DNA of 64,000 bases from Streptomyces sp. MMG1121 (GCF_001280015.1 NZ_LGDV01000001.1:62001-126000); one strand, 5' to 3'; shown: positions 25,022 to 34,011, counted from the stretch's first letter. The notes: generated by a model from the letters alone, not told the origin. Program-made: numbers and translations.

Positions 25022-25386
25022 ACGAATACCTCGCAGGGGCGTGGCCCCGGGTTGCTGGACTTGGGGTACGGATACGCGTGCGCTGCCCTGAGGAGGCCTT
25101 CCCACCCGCCCGCCGTTGCTGTCGGCAGGGGCGGAACAACTCCCCCGACCGGGTCACGAACCGGACGAGCCACCATGGGCCGGCCGAGCCACGCCGGGCA
25201 GACCGAGCCGCGAGCCCGCTGGACGGCTTCCCGACCGACCGAAGCACGACCCCGAGGGGCCGCTCTCCGGCCGACCGGGTCACGGGCCACGGCGGGCCGC
25301 TCTTCAGTCGGGTGGCGGGTGGGCGAAGGTTCGGGGACGGAACCCCCGGTCGGACCGGTGGCAGGGGGTGCAGGCTCAGTCGGGCG
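25022..25386 (-). other. 365-bp trpM-trpB intergenic region with direct repeats
   Basis: No convincing gene. It contains two exact copies of CCGACCGGGTCACG (25145-25158 and 25271-25284, 126 bp apart) and two copies of GGGCCGCTCT (25257-25266 and 25294-25303, 37 bp apart). Possibly a leader or internal regulatory region for trpBA. No tandem Trp codons in a credible leader ORF were found. Confidence 0.45.
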
Positions 25387-25587
25387 TCACAGCAGGACGT
25401 CGGCTCGGCCGGCGCACGCGACACCGCGCCATCGCATCCCGTTCACCTGGCCCGGCTCGTCACCGATCACGTACCGGACCCGCCGCCCGTGCACCCGTCG
25501 CGCGGGGGCACGGCAGCCACGGGGCCGGCAGCCACGGGCGAGGCGGGCATAGGGGTCCCGCGTCGCCGGGGTGATCGGAAGCATCAT
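25387..25587 (-). CDS. trpM: Small basic protein TrpM-like
   Basis: 66-residue Arg-rich ORF (MMLPITPATRDPYARLARGCRPRGCRAPARRVHGRRVRYVIGDEPGQVNGMRWRG...) between trpC and trpB on the same strand. In Streptomyces coelicolor a 63-residue protein at this exact position, TrpM, modulates tryptophan synthesis and differentiation; the identification rests on position, size and character. Several starts are possible (GTG 25590, ATG 25587, ATG 25584) and none has a strong ribosome site. It lies 22 nt downstream of the trpC stop. Could in principle be a chance ORF, but its conserved position argues otherwise. Confidence 0.65.
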   Translation of the reverse strand: MMLPITPATRDPYARLARGCRPRGCRAPARRVHGRRVRYVIGDEPGQVNGMRWRGVACAGRADVLL

Positions 25588-25609
25588 CACGGTCCAGCTT
25601 AGCCGGGGG

Positions 25610-26419
25610 TCAGCTCCGGCCGTGCCGCAGAGCGGGGTGTTCGCCCGCGGCGACCAGGTCGGCGACGGCGGTCTTCGGGTCGCGTCCGGTGACGAGGGAC
25701 TCGCCGACCAGCACCGCGTCGGCGCCCGCGTTGGCGTACGCGATGAGGTCGTGCGGACCGCGGACGCCGGACTCGGCGACCTTGACGACGTGGCCCGGGA
25801 TCTCCGGCGCGACGCGCTCGAACGTGCCGCGGTCGACCTCGAGCGTCTTGAGGTTGCGCGCGTTGATACCGATCACCTTGGCGCCCGCGTCCACGGCCCG
25901 CTCGGCCTCGTCCTCGTCGTGCACCTCGACGAGCGGGGTGAGTCCGATGGACACGGCCCGCTCGATCAGCGACTCCAGGGCCGGCTGCTCCAGCGCGGCC
26001 ACGATCAGCAGCGCGAGGTCGGCGCCGTACGCCCGGGCCTCCCACAGCTGGTACGAGGTGACGATGAAGTCCTTGCGCAGGACCGGGATGTCCACGCGCG
26101 CGCGGACGGCCTCCAGGTCGGCCAGCGAACCGCCGAAGCGGCGCTGTTCGGTGAGGACGGAGATGACGGCCGCGCCGCCCGCCTCGTAGTCCGCGGCCAG
26201 CCCGGCCGGGTCGGCGATCGCGGCGAGCGCGCCCTTGGAGGGGCTGGAGCGCTTGACCTCGCAGATCACCTTGACGCCGTCGCCCTTGAGCGCGGCCACC
26301 CCGTCCTTGGCGGCACGGGCCTTGGCCGCACGCTCCTTGAGCTCGTCGAGGCTGACGCGTGCCTGCCGCTCCGCGAGGTCGGCACGGACTCCGTCGATGA
26401 TCTCGTCGAGCACACTCAC
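25610..26419 (-). CDS. trpC: Indole-3-glycerol phosphate synthase
   Basis: 269-residue TIM-barrel enzyme closing the indole ring of CdRP. Hallmarks: [13 protein letters not shown] (catalytic Lys), [83 protein letters not shown] and [30 protein letters not shown]. Monofunctional: there is no fused TrpF, whose job is done by PriA at 34400-35125. GTG start at 26419 with GAAGGGGG upstream. First gene of trpC-trpM-trpB-trpA. Confidence 0.97.
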   Translation of the reverse strand: MSVLDEIIDGVRADLAERQARVSLDELKERAAKARAAKDGVAALKGDGVKVICEVKRSSPSKGALAAIADPAGLAADYEAGGAAVISVLTEQRRFGGSLADLEAVRARVDIPVLRKDFIVTSYQLWEARAYGADLALLIVAALEQPALESLIERAVSIGLTPLVEVHDEDEAERAVDAGAKVIGINARNLKTLEVDRGTFERVAPEIPGHVVKVAESGVRGPHDLIAYANAGADAVLVGESLVTGRDPKTAVADLVAAGEHPALRHGRS

Positions 26420-26556
26420 GCGAGCGGCCCCCTTCCAGACGGTGGTTCTTCCTTCAGGTTCTGAAAACCCGTGGTCACTTCGATGGTATCCGCAGGAGAG
26501 CGGTGCCCTCGCATCCAGTGGACGCCGGTCCCGCTACCTGGACATTCGTCATGCGA

Positions 26557-27003
26557 TCAAGGATGTAACCAGCCACCCGACGGCAGGTTCCGGGCAACCG
26601 TGAACACCAGCAGCATCACGCCGGTCCCCCACAGTTGCGCCCGGCCGAGGCCGAGCCGCGGCGGCGACCCGCCGCGCACCGTGCGGACCACCCAGAAGGT
26701 CCACAGCACCGCGCAGCCCAGGTAGCCGGCCACGCCCAGCGCGTTGTCGTGCAACGCGATGAGCAGGTCGCCGTGGACGAAGGCGTGCGCGCTGCGCAGT
26801 CCGCCGCAGCCGGGGCAGTACAGCCCGGTGAGCCGGTACAGCGGGCAGACGGGGTAGTGACCGGGCTCGTTCGGGTCGACGGCACCGACGACCGCGAAGG
26901 CCCCCGCGACGGCCGCGAACAGCCCGCCCGGAACGGCGAAGCGCCGCAGGACGGGTGTGGTCGGCGGCCTCGCCGGCAGGGACACACGGGTGTCGACGTT
27001 CAC
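26557..27003 (-). CDS. DUF2752-family membrane protein
   Basis: 148-residue small membrane protein. The family hallmark is a cysteine cluster between membrane segments: PVCPLYRLTGLYCPGCGGLRSAHAFVHGDLLIALHDNALG. Hydrophobic segments: PGGLFAAVAGAFAVVGAV, VAGYLGCAVLWTFWVVRTV and LWGTGVMLLVFTVARNLP. Function unknown. Start at GTG 27003 (MNVDTRVSLPARPP) because upstream sequence in frame is Arg-rich and non-coding-like. Lies upstream of trpC on the same strand, separated by 137 bp that should hold the trpC promoter. Confidence 0.8.
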   Translation of the reverse strand: MNVDTRVSLPARPPTTPVLRRFAVPGGLFAAVAGAFAVVGAVDPNEPGHYPVCPLYRLTGLYCPGCGGLRSAHAFVHGDLLIALHDNALGVAGYLGCAVLWTFWVVRTVRGGSPPRLGLGRAQLWGTGVMLLVFTVARNLPSGGWLHP

Positions 27004-27084
27004 GCTGGCATTCTGCCCCGCACGCCTCCCGCACGCGCGCCGACGCGGGCACACGGGGCCCCCGCCGTACGGGCGGCGAAAACC

Positions 27085-27129
27085 CGAGGGGCGGCCCGGC
27101 ACCTCTTCCAGGTACCGGGCCGCCCCTCG
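27085..27129 (-). terminator. Terminator after the HGxxPAAW gene
   Basis: 15-bp stem CGAGGGGCGGCCCGG (27085-27099) / CCGGGCCGCCCCTCG (27115-27129). Read on the minus strand it is followed by GGGTTTTC, a short U-tract. Just past the stop at 27146. Confidence 0.8.
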
Positions 27130-27145
27130 CGGGCAGTGCTGGGGC

Positions 27146-27409
27146 TCAGCCCTCGACGCCCACCGGCTCGCGGGTCGCGACGGGGGTGGTGGTCATCTTG
27201 AGGGGAGCCTGCTTGGGCTGGCCGAGGCCCATGGCGCGCATGATCCCGCCGACCACGCCACCGAGGACGACGATCACCATGCCGGCCCAGAAGCCGACGG
27301 GCTGGGCCATCACCATGAAGGCGCCCGAGACGCAGAAACCGATGAAGGCGATGATGACACCCGTCCAGGCGGCCGGGGTGTGACCGTGACCGTGGCTGCT
27401 GCCCGCCAT
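27146..27409 (-). CDS. HGxxPAAW-motif small membrane protein
   Basis: 87 residues: MAGSSHGHGHTPAAWTGVIIAFIGFCVSGAFMVMAQPVGFWAGMVIVVLGGVVGGIMRAMGLGQPKQ... It has the conserved HG..PAAW N-terminal motif and two membrane helices, with a polar tail. This family is a regular resident between trpE and trpC in Streptomyces; its function is unknown. GAGGAG 6 nt before ATG 27409 fixes the start. A strong terminator follows. Confidence 0.85.
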   Translation of the reverse strand: MAGSSHGHGHTPAAWTGVIIAFIGFCVSGAFMVMAQPVGFWAGMVIVVLGGVVGGIMRAMGLGQPKQAPLKMTTTPVATREPVGVEG

Positions 27410-27581
27410 GACTTGCTCCTCGTTGCTGTGTACGTGTCCCTGTAGGCGTCGTACGTGTCGTACGGCTCCGAGCCCGCCCGTCCGAGCCGGACGCTCGTCG
27501 TCCATTGTCCCGTACCCGCGCGCGTGGCGGACGCGGGGGTGGCGTCTGGTTCGCCACACCCCGTTCGCCCTGGCCGGCGGG

Positions 27582-28220
27582 TCAGGCGCCGGTCGGGTCC
27601 TCGCCCCGGTCCAGGGCCTTCCAGATCTCCTCGGGCCGGTCGGGGTCGACCGGCCGGGCCTTGCGCTGGGGGCGGTCGGCGCCGCGCTCGTAGCGGCCGG
27701 ACATGGCGGGCCACAGGCTTCCGTAGCGCAGCGCGAGCAGGCCGGCCAGCAGGATCAGGGCGCCGCCGACGGCCGCGACGTAGGGCCAGCCGGTGTGGCT
27801 GAGCGCGGCGACCGTGGCGGAGGCGTCGCCACTCGCCTGGGCCGCCTTGTCGTCCAGCGCGGAGTTGTCGGAGGCGGACATGAGGGCGGCGGCCACGATG
27901 CCGGCGCCGGACAGCGCGAGCAGCCCGGCGACGAGGAGGCGGCCGGCCCTGCGGACGGCGAAGACGGCGACGAGCGCGGCGAGGCCCACTATGGCGAGGG
28001 CCGCGGGCACGCCCGTGACGTCGCTGCCCTTGGCGGTGAGCGGGAAGGCGCCGCCGGCCACCGTCGCGGTGCCCTCCGCCCAGCGCTGTCGGGTCGCGAG
28101 CAGCGCCACGGCCGCGCCGAGCGCACCGCACAAGAGGGCCAGGGCGAGGCTCCGCCGGCCGGACCGGGCGGGCGCGGCGGCTTCGGAACGGGGGTGAGGA
28201 ACGGCAGTCACGTACTCCAC
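27582..28220 (-). CDS. Trp-locus-associated membrane protein (TIGR02234 family)
   Basis: 212-residue integral membrane protein with four hydrophobic segments (SLALALLCGALGAAVALLATRQRW, ALAIVGLAALVAVFAV, LLVAGLLALSGAGIVAAALM, WPYVAAVGGALILLAGLLALRYG) and a charged C-terminal tail (KARPVDPDRPEEIWKALDRGEDPTGA). This matches the family routinely found beside actinobacterial trp genes; role unknown. Two GTG starts compete, 28220 and 28211; the second has GGAG 3 nt upstream. It follows the trpE terminator, so trpE read-through or its own promoter must drive it. Confidence 0.85.
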   Translation of the reverse strand: MEYVTAVPHPRSEAAAPARSGRRSLALALLCGALGAAVALLATRQRWAEGTATVAGGAFPLTAKGSDVTGVPAALAIVGLAALVAVFAVRRAGRLLVAGLLALSGAGIVAAALMSASDNSALDDKAAQASGDASATVAALSHTGWPYVAAVGGALILLAGLLALRYGSLWPAMSGRYERGADRPQRKARPVDPDRPEEIWKALDRGEDPTGA

Positions 28221-28228
28221 TATCGCCT

Positions 28229-28258
28229 GAACCCCGGGCGAACTGTCACCCGGGGTTC
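28229..28258 (-). terminator. Terminator downstream of trpE
   Basis: Perfect 10-bp hairpin GAACCCCGGG (28229-28238) / CCCGGGGTTC (28249-28258), 10-nt loop, 19 nt past the trpE stop. Confidence 0.7.
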
Positions 28259-28277
28259 GTGAGAAGCGTCTCCGGGC

Positions 28278-29756
28278 CTACCCGGCGAGCCGGTTGGCCG
28301 TGTGGACCGCGCGCAGCACCGCGGCCGCCTTGTTGCGGCACTCCTGGTCCTCCGACACCGGGTCGGAGTCGGCGACGATGCCCGCTCCGGCCTGGACGTA
28401 GGCCGTGCCGTCGCGCAGCAGGGCCGTACGGATGGCGATGGCCGTGTCGGAGTCGCCGGCGAAGTCGAGGTAGCCGACGCAGCCGCCGTACAGGCCGCGG
28501 CGGGAGGGTTCCAGTTCGTCGATGATCTGCATGGCGCGGGGCTTGGGGGCGCCGGAGAGGGTGCCCGCCGGGAAGCACGCGGTGAGTACGTCGAAGGCCG
28601 TGCGGCCCGGGGCCACCGTGCCGGTGACGGTCGAGACGATGTGCATCACGTGGGAGTAGCGCTCGATCGACATGAAGTCGACCACCTCGACCGAGCCGGG
28701 CTCGCAGACCCGGCCCAGGTCGTTGCGGCCGAGGTCGACCAGCATGAGGTGCTCGGCGCGCTCCTTGGGGTCGGCCATCAGCTCGTCGGCGAGGGCCTGG
28801 TCCTCCTGCGGGGTGGCCCCGCGGGGCCGGGTGCCGGCGATGGGGTGGACCATGGCCCGCCCGTCCTCGACCTTCACGAGGGCCTCGGGGGACGAGCCGA
28901 CGACGTCGAATCCGTCGAAGCGGAACAGGTACATGTACGGCGAGGGGTTGGTGGCCCGCAGGACGCGGTAGACGTCGAGCGCGCTCGCCGTGCACGGGGT
29001 CTCGAAGCGCTGGGAGGGGACGACCTGGAAGGCCTCGCCCGCGCGGATGCGCTCCTTGACGTCCTCGACGGCCGCCTGGAAGTCGGGGCCGCCCCACAGC
29101 GCGGTGTACTCGGGGAGTTCCGAGGGCGGCAGGACGGCCGGCGGCTGGGCCACCGCACGCGTGAGGTCGGCCTCCATGGCGTCGAGGCGGGCCACGGCGT
29201 CGGCGTAGGCCTCGTCCACGCCGGTGTCGAGGTCGTTGTGGTTGATCGCGTTGGCGATCAGCAGGACCGAGCCCTCCCAGTGGTCCATCACGGCGAGGTC
29301 GCTGGTCAGGAGCAGGGTCAGCTCGGGCAGCTTCAGGTCGTCGCGCTCGCCGGGGCCGATCTTCTCCAGGTGGCGGACGATGTCGTAGCCGAGGTAGCCG
29401 ACCATGCCGCCGGTGAAGGGCGGCAGGCCCTCCTGGTTCGGGGTGTGCAGGGCCTGCAGTGTGGCGCGCAGCACCGCGAGCGGGTCGCCCTCGGCGGGGA
29501 CGCCGACGGGCGGGGTGCCCAGCCAGTGGGCCCGGCCGTCGCGCGTGGTGAGCGCGGCGGCGCTGCGGACGCCCACGAAGGAGTACCGGGACCAGGAGCG
29601 GCCGTTCTCCGCGGACTCCAGGAGGAAGGTGCCGGGGCGCTCGGCGGCGAGCTTGCGGTAGAGCGCGACCGGGGTGTCGCCGTCGGCGAGGAGCTTGCGC
29701 GTGACCGGGATGACACGCCGGTCGGCGGCGAGCTTGCGGAAGGTCTCGAGGTCCAT
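28278..29756 (-). CDS. trpE: Anthranilate synthase component I
   Basis: 492 residues. Converts chorismate plus ammonia (from a TrpG partner, not in this window) to anthranilate. N-terminal regulatory region includes [19 protein letters not shown], the Trp-binding LLES-type motif, so feedback inhibition by Trp is expected. The catalytic region has [99 protein letters not shown] and [12 protein letters not shown]. Start at ATG 29756. It begins 11 nt after the hisI stop, so the two are probably co-transcribed. No Trp-codon leader peptide precedes it. Confidence 0.97.
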   Translation of the reverse strand: MDLETFRKLAADRRVIPVTRKLLADGDTPVALYRKLAAERPGTFLLESAENGRSWSRYSFVGVRSAAALTTRDGRAHWLGTPPVGVPAEGDPLAVLRATLQALHTPNQEGLPPFTGGMVGYLGYDIVRHLEKIGPGERDDLKLPELTLLLTSDLAVMDHWEGSVLLIANAINHNDLDTGVDEAYADAVARLDAMEADLTRAVAQPPAVLPPSELPEYTALWGGPDFQAAVEDVKERIRAGEAFQVVPSQRFETPCTASALDVYRVLRATNPSPYMYLFRFDGFDVVGSSPEALVKVEDGRAMVHPIAGTRPRGATPQEDQALADELMADPKERAEHLMLVDLGRNDLGRVCEPGSVEVVDFMSIERYSHVMHIVSTVTGTVAPGRTAFDVLTACFPAGTLSGAPKPRAMQIIDELEPSRRGLYGGCVGYLDFAGDSDTAIAIRTALLRDGTAYVQAGAGIVADSDPVSEDQECRNKAAAVLRAVHTANRLAG

Positions 29757-29767
29757 GGCCGCTGACC

Positions 29768-30169
29768 TTACTGATCGGTGCCCGGGGCGCCGGAACCGGC
29801 GTCCTTGAGCAGTACGTCCTCGTCGAAGCAGGTACGCGCCCCGGTGTGGCAGGCCGCGCCGACCTGGTCGACCCGGACCAGCAGGGTGTCGGCGTCGCAG
29901 TCCAGCGCGACCGACTTCACCCACTGGAGGTGACCCGAGGTGTCGCCCTTGACCCAGTACTCCCGGCGGCTGCGCGACCAGTACGTGCAGCGGCCGGTGG
30001 TCAGCGTGCGATGCAGCGCCTCGTCGTCCATCCAGCCGAGCATGAGCACCTCGCCGGTGTCGTACTGCTGGGCGATGGCGGGGACGAGTCCGTCGGGGCT
30101 GCGCTTGAGGCGCGCGGCGATCTCCGGGTCGAGGCTGCTGGGCCGGGGTGTTGCGGGCGTGCTGGTCAT
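29768..30169 (-). CDS. hisI: Phosphoribosyl-AMP cyclohydrolase
   Basis: 133-residue enzyme of histidine step 3, opening the adenine ring of PRAMP. Motifs [58 protein letters not shown] and the metal site [27 protein letters not shown] are intact. No HisE domain is fused. Two further in-frame ATGs upstream (30178, 30193) are possible; [14 protein letters not shown] at 30169 gives the family's usual length. It is separate from the main his operon and sits directly upstream of trpE. Confidence 0.95.
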   Translation of the reverse strand: MTSTPATPRPSSLDPEIAARLKRSPDGLVPAIAQQYDTGEVLMLGWMDDEALHRTLTTGRCTYWSRSRREYWVKGDTSGHLQWVKSVALDCDADTLLVRVDQVGAACHTGARTCFDEDVLLKDAGSGAPGTDQ

Positions 30170-30240
30170 GGTTGCCATTGTGCCGCGCGGCACTGACAGT
30201 GCCGGTGCCGTGTCCGCTGTGCGGACGTTGCGGGGGGTCG

Positions 30241-30252
30241 TAGGCTGACTCC
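30241..30252 (+). promoter_or_regulatory. Candidate leaderless promoter of the TIGR03085-like gene
   Basis: TAGGCT (30241-30246) is a Streptomyces-type -10 six nt before ATG 30253. No ribosome site lies within the normal window. The -35 is not clear. Confidence 0.45.
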
Positions 30253-30888
30253 ATGTCGACCTTCGCCAAGCGTGAACGGCTGCTGCTCGCGGACCTGCTG
30301 GAGACCGTCGGCCCGGACGCCGAGACCCTCTGCGAGGGCTGGCGGACCCGGGATCTGGCCGCGCATGTGATCGTGCGCGAGCGCCGCCCGGACGCGGCCG
30401 GGGGCACGCTGATCAAGCAACTCGCGCCGCGTCTGGAGAAGGTGATGGCCGAGTACACCGCGAAGCCGTACGAGGAGCTGATCCAGCTGATCCGTACCGG
30501 CCCGCCGCGCTTCTCGCCGTTCCAGCTGAAGCAGGTCGACGAGGCGGCCAACATCGTCGAGTTCTACGTCCACACCGAGGACGTCCGCCGCGCCCAGCCG
30601 GACTGGAGCGCCCGTGAGCTGGACCCGGTCTTCCAGGACGCGCTGTGGTCGCGGCTGGAGCGCACCGCGCGGCTGATGGGCCGGGGCGCGCCGACGGGGC
30701 TGGTGCTGCGCCGCCCGGACGGGCAGACGGCGGTGGCGCACCGGGGCGCACCGGTGGTGACGGTGACCGGCGAGCCGTCGGAGCTGCTGATGTTCGCCTT
30801 CGGCCGGCAGAACGCGGCCCGGGTGGATCTGGAGGGCGACGCGGACGCCATCGCCAAGGTGCACGAGACCAAGCAGCTGGGGTTCTGA
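30253..30888 (+). CDS. Maleylpyruvate-isomerase-fold (DinB-like) protein, TIGR03085 type
   Basis: 211 residues. Four-helix-bundle N-terminal domain of the mycothiol-dependent maleylpyruvate isomerase/DinB class: [51 protein letters not shown], with metal-ligand candidates H38 and a later [13 protein letters not shown]. The C-terminal part ([32 protein letters not shown]) resembles an SCP2-like fold. Such proteins use mycothiol or remain uncharacterised; substrate unknown. It starts a two-gene plus-strand unit with the VOC protein 19 nt downstream. Confidence 0.85.
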   Translation: MSTFAKRERLLLADLLETVGPDAETLCEGWRTRDLAAHVIVRERRPDAAGGTLIKQLAPRLEKVMAEYTAKPYEELIQLIRTGPPRFSPFQLKQVDEAANIVEFYVHTEDVRRAQPDWSARELDPVFQDALWSRLERTARLMGRGAPTGLVLRRPDGQTAVAHRGAPVVTVTGEPSELLMFAFGRQNAARVDLEGDADAIAKVHETKQLGF

Positions 30889-30907
30889 TCCGGCAGGGAG
30901 CCACCCC

Positions 30908-31306
30908 GTGATCAAGGTCGCGATGACCGGTGTGTACGTGGACGACGTGGCGGCGGCGCACGCCTTCTACACGGACGTCCTGGGCTTCGAGACGCGACTG
31001 CACATGGACCTGGGCGACGACACCCTGTTCGTCGCGGTCGGCGCGCCCGCCGGGGCCCAGCCGGAGCTCCAGCTGCTGTTGGAGCCCGGGCAGGGTCCCA
31101 TCGCGGAGTCGTACCGCACGGCGCTGTACGAGGCGGGCATCCCGTGCATCGTCTTCTCGGTGGACGACCTTCTGGCGGAGTACGGACGGCTGCGCGGCCT
31201 GGGCGTCCGGTTCACGCACCCGCCGCAGCGCCAGGGGCCGGTCCTCGCGGCGGTGTTCGACGACAGCTGCGGCAACCTGGTGCAGCTGATCCAGCCGAAG
31301 GAGTGA
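30908..31306 (+). CDS. VOC/glyoxalase-superfamily protein
   Basis: 132-residue vicinal-oxygen-chelate fold. Two beta-alpha-beta-beta-beta halves: MTGVYVDDVAAAHAFYTDVLGFETRLHMDLGDDTLFVAVGA and GIPCIVFSVDDLLAEYGRLRGLGVRFTHPPQRQGPVLAAVFDDSCGNLVQLIQPKE, the latter with the typical DxxGN(L/xx)QL ending. May be a glyoxalase-like lyase, dioxygenase or antibiotic-binding protein; the sequence does not decide. GTG start with GGGAG upstream. Convergent with the MFS gene, only 3 nt between stops. Confidence 0.88.
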   Translation: MIKVAMTGVYVDDVAAAHAFYTDVLGFETRLHMDLGDDTLFVAVGAPAGAQPELQLLLEPGQGPIAESYRTALYEAGIPCIVFSVDDLLAEYGRLRGLGVRFTHPPQRQGPVLAAVFDDSCGNLVQLIQPKE

Positions 31307-31309
31307 CGT

Positions 31310-32542
31310 TCAGCGGGGAAGTTCGGCGCCGCGCAGGGCCGGTACGGCGAGGGCGACGACCCCGCCGAGTCCGCAGACGGCGGCGCTGACGACGTAGACC
31401 GGGCCGAGGCCCCAGGTGCCGATCGCGGCTGCCGCGAACGGCATGCTCAGCGGGGTGAGGCCGAGGCTGACCAGACTGGAGACGGCGGTGACCCGGCCCA
31501 GATAGGCGGGGTCGGCCTGGGTCTGCAGCAGTGCGCCGCACATCGCCCCGCTGAGGCCGGTGAGCAGGCCGACGAGCAGGGCCGTGCCGACGGCGGCCAG
31601 GAGTGTCGGGGCGTAGGCGAGGGCGCCGACGGCGGCCGAACCGGTGATGATCGTGCACCCGGCGACGAGTCCGGCGCGCGGCAGCCGCCCCCGGACGGCC
31701 AGCAGCAGCGAGGCGGCACCCGCGCCGACACCGAATCCGGCGAGTACCCAGCCCATGCCGGGGGCGCCCCAGCCGCGCCGGTCGGCGAGCAGGGTCAGCC
31801 CGACGTTGAGCGGTCCGACGAACCCCAGGTCGCCCAGGGCGATGGCCACCATCAGCGGGGCGAGGACGCGGTGCCGGCGGATGTAGCGCAGCCCGGCTCC
31901 GAGGTCGCTCCGGGCGGTCCCCGCCGCTCCGGGCTCCGTAGGCAGGTCCCGTACCCGTACGGAGATCAGCAGCGGCACGGAGACGGCGATGAGCAGCCCG
32001 GCGAGGGCGAACGCGGCCGGGGCTCCGCCCACGGCCACCCCGAGCCCGCCGAGCGGGGCGCCCACGACGCTCGCGCAGCGGATGGCGAGGCCCCGCATGC
32101 CCTGGACCCGGCCGAGCTGGTCCTTACCGGTGAGCCGGGCCGGCAGGGCGCCCACGGCGGGCACGAAGACGGCGTCGACCGCGCCGAAGACCAGCGCCAG
32201 CAGGGCGAGCGGCCACAGCCCGGGGCGGGTGAGGAACAGCAGGGCGGCCACCGCCAGGACGGCCGCGCAGCGCGCGGCGTCGCTGCCGATGACGACCCGG
32301 CGCGGCCCGAACCGGTCGGCGATCACTCCTCCGCCGAGCATCAGCACGGCCCTGGGCAGGGCGCTCGCGGACATGACGAGACCGGCCTGAGCGGGTGTTC
32401 CGGCCTGGACGGCGGCCCAGGACAGGGCCAGGTAATAGATGCTGTCGCCCAGCATCGAGGAGGTGTAGGCGGCGAGCCAGCGCCGGACGTTGGGGTCGCG
32501 GTGGGCGTGCGGGGTGGCCGGGGGTATGAGCGTGGCGGTCAC
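31310..32542 (-). CDS. MFS transporter, drug-efflux type
   Basis: 410-residue major facilitator protein with about 12 hydrophobic helices. The loop 2-3 motif is present as GGGVIADRFGPRRVVIGSDAARC, and the N-terminal half has WLAAYTSSMLGDSIYYLALSWAAVQ. Resembles the MFS_3/enterobactin-exporter-like group. Starts at GTG 32542 with GAGAGG about 10 nt upstream, 14 nt after the stop of the HTH regulator, so the two form an operon controlled by that regulator. Substrate unknown. Confidence 0.9.
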   Translation of the reverse strand: MTATLIPPATPHAHRDPNVRRWLAAYTSSMLGDSIYYLALSWAAVQAGTPAQAGLVMSASALPRAVLMLGGGVIADRFGPRRVVIGSDAARCAAVLAVAALLFLTRPGLWPLALLALVFGAVDAVFVPAVGALPARLTGKDQLGRVQGMRGLAIRCASVVGAPLGGLGVAVGGAPAAFALAGLLIAVSVPLLISVRVRDLPTEPGAAGTARSDLGAGLRYIRRHRVLAPLMVAIALGDLGFVGPLNVGLTLLADRRGWGAPGMGWVLAGFGVGAGAASLLLAVRGRLPRAGLVAGCTIITGSAAVGALAYAPTLLAAVGTALLVGLLTGLSGAMCGALLQTQADPAYLGRVTAVSSLVSLGLTPLSMPFAAAAIGTWGLGPVYVVSAAVCGLGGVVALAVPALRGAELPR

Positions 32543-32556
32543 GGGAGGGGGGCCTC

Positions 32557-33144
32557 TCAGACGCGGAACGGGAATCCGTACACGTGCAGCGCGACGTGCT
32601 CGCGCCCTTCGGTGTCGCCGGCGGCCTCGCGGGCGCGCCCCTGCTCGTCGTAGCGCTTGAGCAGGTCGTGCAGGTCCTTCTTCAGCTCCGCCAGTTCCCC
32701 GGCGGTCAGCCTGAGCAGCGACTCGGAGTCGCCGGCGGCCTCGTTCCACTCGGGCCCCCAGTGGGCACGCTGGTCGAGGTGGCCGCGGTACATCTCGACG
32801 CGCTGCTCCAGGAACAGGCGCGAGGCCGCGAGATGCGCCGCCGCCTTCTCGGGAGCGTCCTGGAAGTCCTCGTCGCGGACGGTGACGCCGTCGGAGGACG
32901 GCTGCCACCAGCGCTCGCGCGCGTCCGCGCTGCGCGGCTCGGCCTCCTCGACCAGACCGTGCTCGGCGAGCTTGCGCAGGTGGTAGCTGACCAGCGAGAC
33001 CGCCTCGTCCACCTGCTCGGCGAGCTGTGAGGCGGTGGCCGCCTCGGCGACGAACAGCAGCCGGTAGAGCCTCATGCGCAGCGGGTGCGCGAGGGCCTTG
33101 AGCGTGCCGAGGTCGGTGATCCGCTGCTTCTCCTTGCCGGTCAT
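32557..33144 (-). CDS. ArsR-like winged-helix regulator
   Basis: 195-residue regulator. The N-terminal winged helix is LGTLKALAHPLRMRLYRLLFVAEAATASQLAEQVDEAVSLVSYHLRKLAEHGLVEEAEPR, without the metal-binding cysteines of metal-sensing ArsR proteins. The C-terminal helical part (AAAHLAASRLFLEQRVEMYRGHLDQ, LTAGELAELKKDLHDLLKRYDEQG) likely dimerises or binds ligand. It lies immediately upstream of the MFS gene, so is probably its local repressor. No ribosome site precedes ATG 33144, but TTGTGC-17 bp-TACAGT ends 7 nt from it, suggesting a leaderless mRNA; a TTGYGCAA pair overlaps that -35. Confidence 0.88.
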   Translation of the reverse strand: MTGKEKQRITDLGTLKALAHPLRMRLYRLLFVAEAATASQLAEQVDEAVSLVSYHLRKLAEHGLVEEAEPRSADARERWWQPSSDGVTVRDEDFQDAPEKAAAHLAASRLFLEQRVEMYRGHLDQRAHWGPEWNEAAGDSESLLRLTAGELAELKKDLHDLLKRYDEQGRAREAAGDTEGREHVALHVYGFPFRV

Positions 33145-33151
33145 GCTCACG

Positions 33152-33194
33152 ACTGTAGATACGAAGGAAAAGTTGCACAACATATTTTGCGCAA
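33152..33194 (-). promoter_or_regulatory. Promoter and operator of the HTH-MFS operon
   Basis: Minus strand -35 TTGTGC (33175-33180), 17-bp spacer, -10 TACAGT (33152-33157), 7 nt from ATG 33144. Over and upstream of the -35 lie two 8-bp near-palindromes, TTGCACAA (33173-33180) and TTGCGCAA (33187-33194), 14 bp apart, a likely autoregulatory operator. Confidence 0.55.
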
Positions 33195-33255
33195 CGTCTC
33201 TTTCACATCTGCGGAGGTCGGCGGCATGGAGCCCGGGTCGAAGCCCGGCGCAGCG

Positions 33256-34011
33256 TCAGCGGACGGGATGCCCCGCCTCCCGCAGCGTCTGCTTCACCTC
33301 GCCGATGCGCAGGTCGCCGAAGTGGAACACCGACGCGGCCAGGACGGCGTCCGCGCCCGCCGCGATGGCCGGCGGGAAGTCGGTCAGTCTGCCGGCACCG
33401 CCCGAGGCGATCACCGGGACCGTCACGTGCTTGCGGACCGCCGCGATCATCTCCAGGTCGTAGCCGTCCTTGGTGCCGTCGGCGTCCATGGAGTTGAGCA
33501 GGATCTCGCCCGCGCCCAGCTCGGCGGCCCGGTGCGCCCACTCGACGGCGTCGATGCCGGTGCCTCGACGGCCGCCGTGGGTCGTCACCTCGAAAGAGCC
33601 CGACCCGGTGCGGCGGGCGTCGACCGACAGGACCAGGACCTGGCGGCCGAAACGCTCCGCGATCTCGCGGATCAGCTCGGGGCGGGCGATGGCCGCCGTG
33701 TTCACGCCCACCTTGTCGGCGCCCGCCCGCAGCAGCTTGTCCACGTCCTCGGCCGTGCGGACGCCGCCGCCGACGGTCAGCGGGATGAACACCTGCTCGG
33801 CGGTGCGGCGCACCACGTCGTACGTCGTCTCGCGGTCGCCCGAGGACGCGGTGATGTCCAGGAACGTCAGCTCGTCGGCGCCCTCGGCGTCGTACACCTT
33901 GGCCATCTCGACGGGGTCGCCCGCGTCGCGCAGGTTCTGGAAGTTGACGCCCTTGACGACCCGGCCGTTGTCCACGTCCAGGCAGGGGATGACTCGTACG
34001 GCCAAGGTCAT
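33256..34011 (-). CDS. hisF: Imidazole glycerol phosphate synthase, cyclase subunit
   Basis: 251-residue TIM barrel. With HisH it turns PRFAR and glutamine-derived ammonia into IGP and AICAR. Catalytic D12 ([15 protein letters not shown]) and D131 (LSVDARR) are present, as are the phosphate-binding loops [11 protein letters not shown] and [12 protein letters not shown]. Full length. Its ATG overlaps the RidA-family stop (ATGA), placing it last in hisD-hisC-hisB-x-hisH-priA-ridA-hisF. Confidence 0.97.
   Translation of the reverse strand: MTLAVRVIPCLDVDNGRVVKGVNFQNLRDAGDPVEMAKVYDAEGADELTFLDITASSGDRETTYDVVRRTAEQVFIPLTVGGGVRTAEDVDKLLRAGADKVGVNTAAIARPELIREIAERFGRQVLVLSVDARRTGSGSFEVTTHGGRRGTGIDAVEWAHRAAELGAGEILLNSMDADGTKDGYDLEMIAAVRKHVTVPVIASGGAGRLTDFPPAIAAGADAVLAASVFHFGDLRIGEVKQTLREAGHPVR

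Noticed and set aside
25160..25200. Two adjacent Trp codons (PWWLVRF) in a minus-strand frame upstream of trpB, suggesting a trp leader peptide
   Set aside because: No start codon with a ribosome site lies at a sensible distance, and no alternative terminator/antiterminator hairpins were found.
33224..33245. Terminator hairpin after hisF around GCCCGGG...GCCCGGC
   Set aside because: Only about 5 bp pair cleanly; too weak to call.
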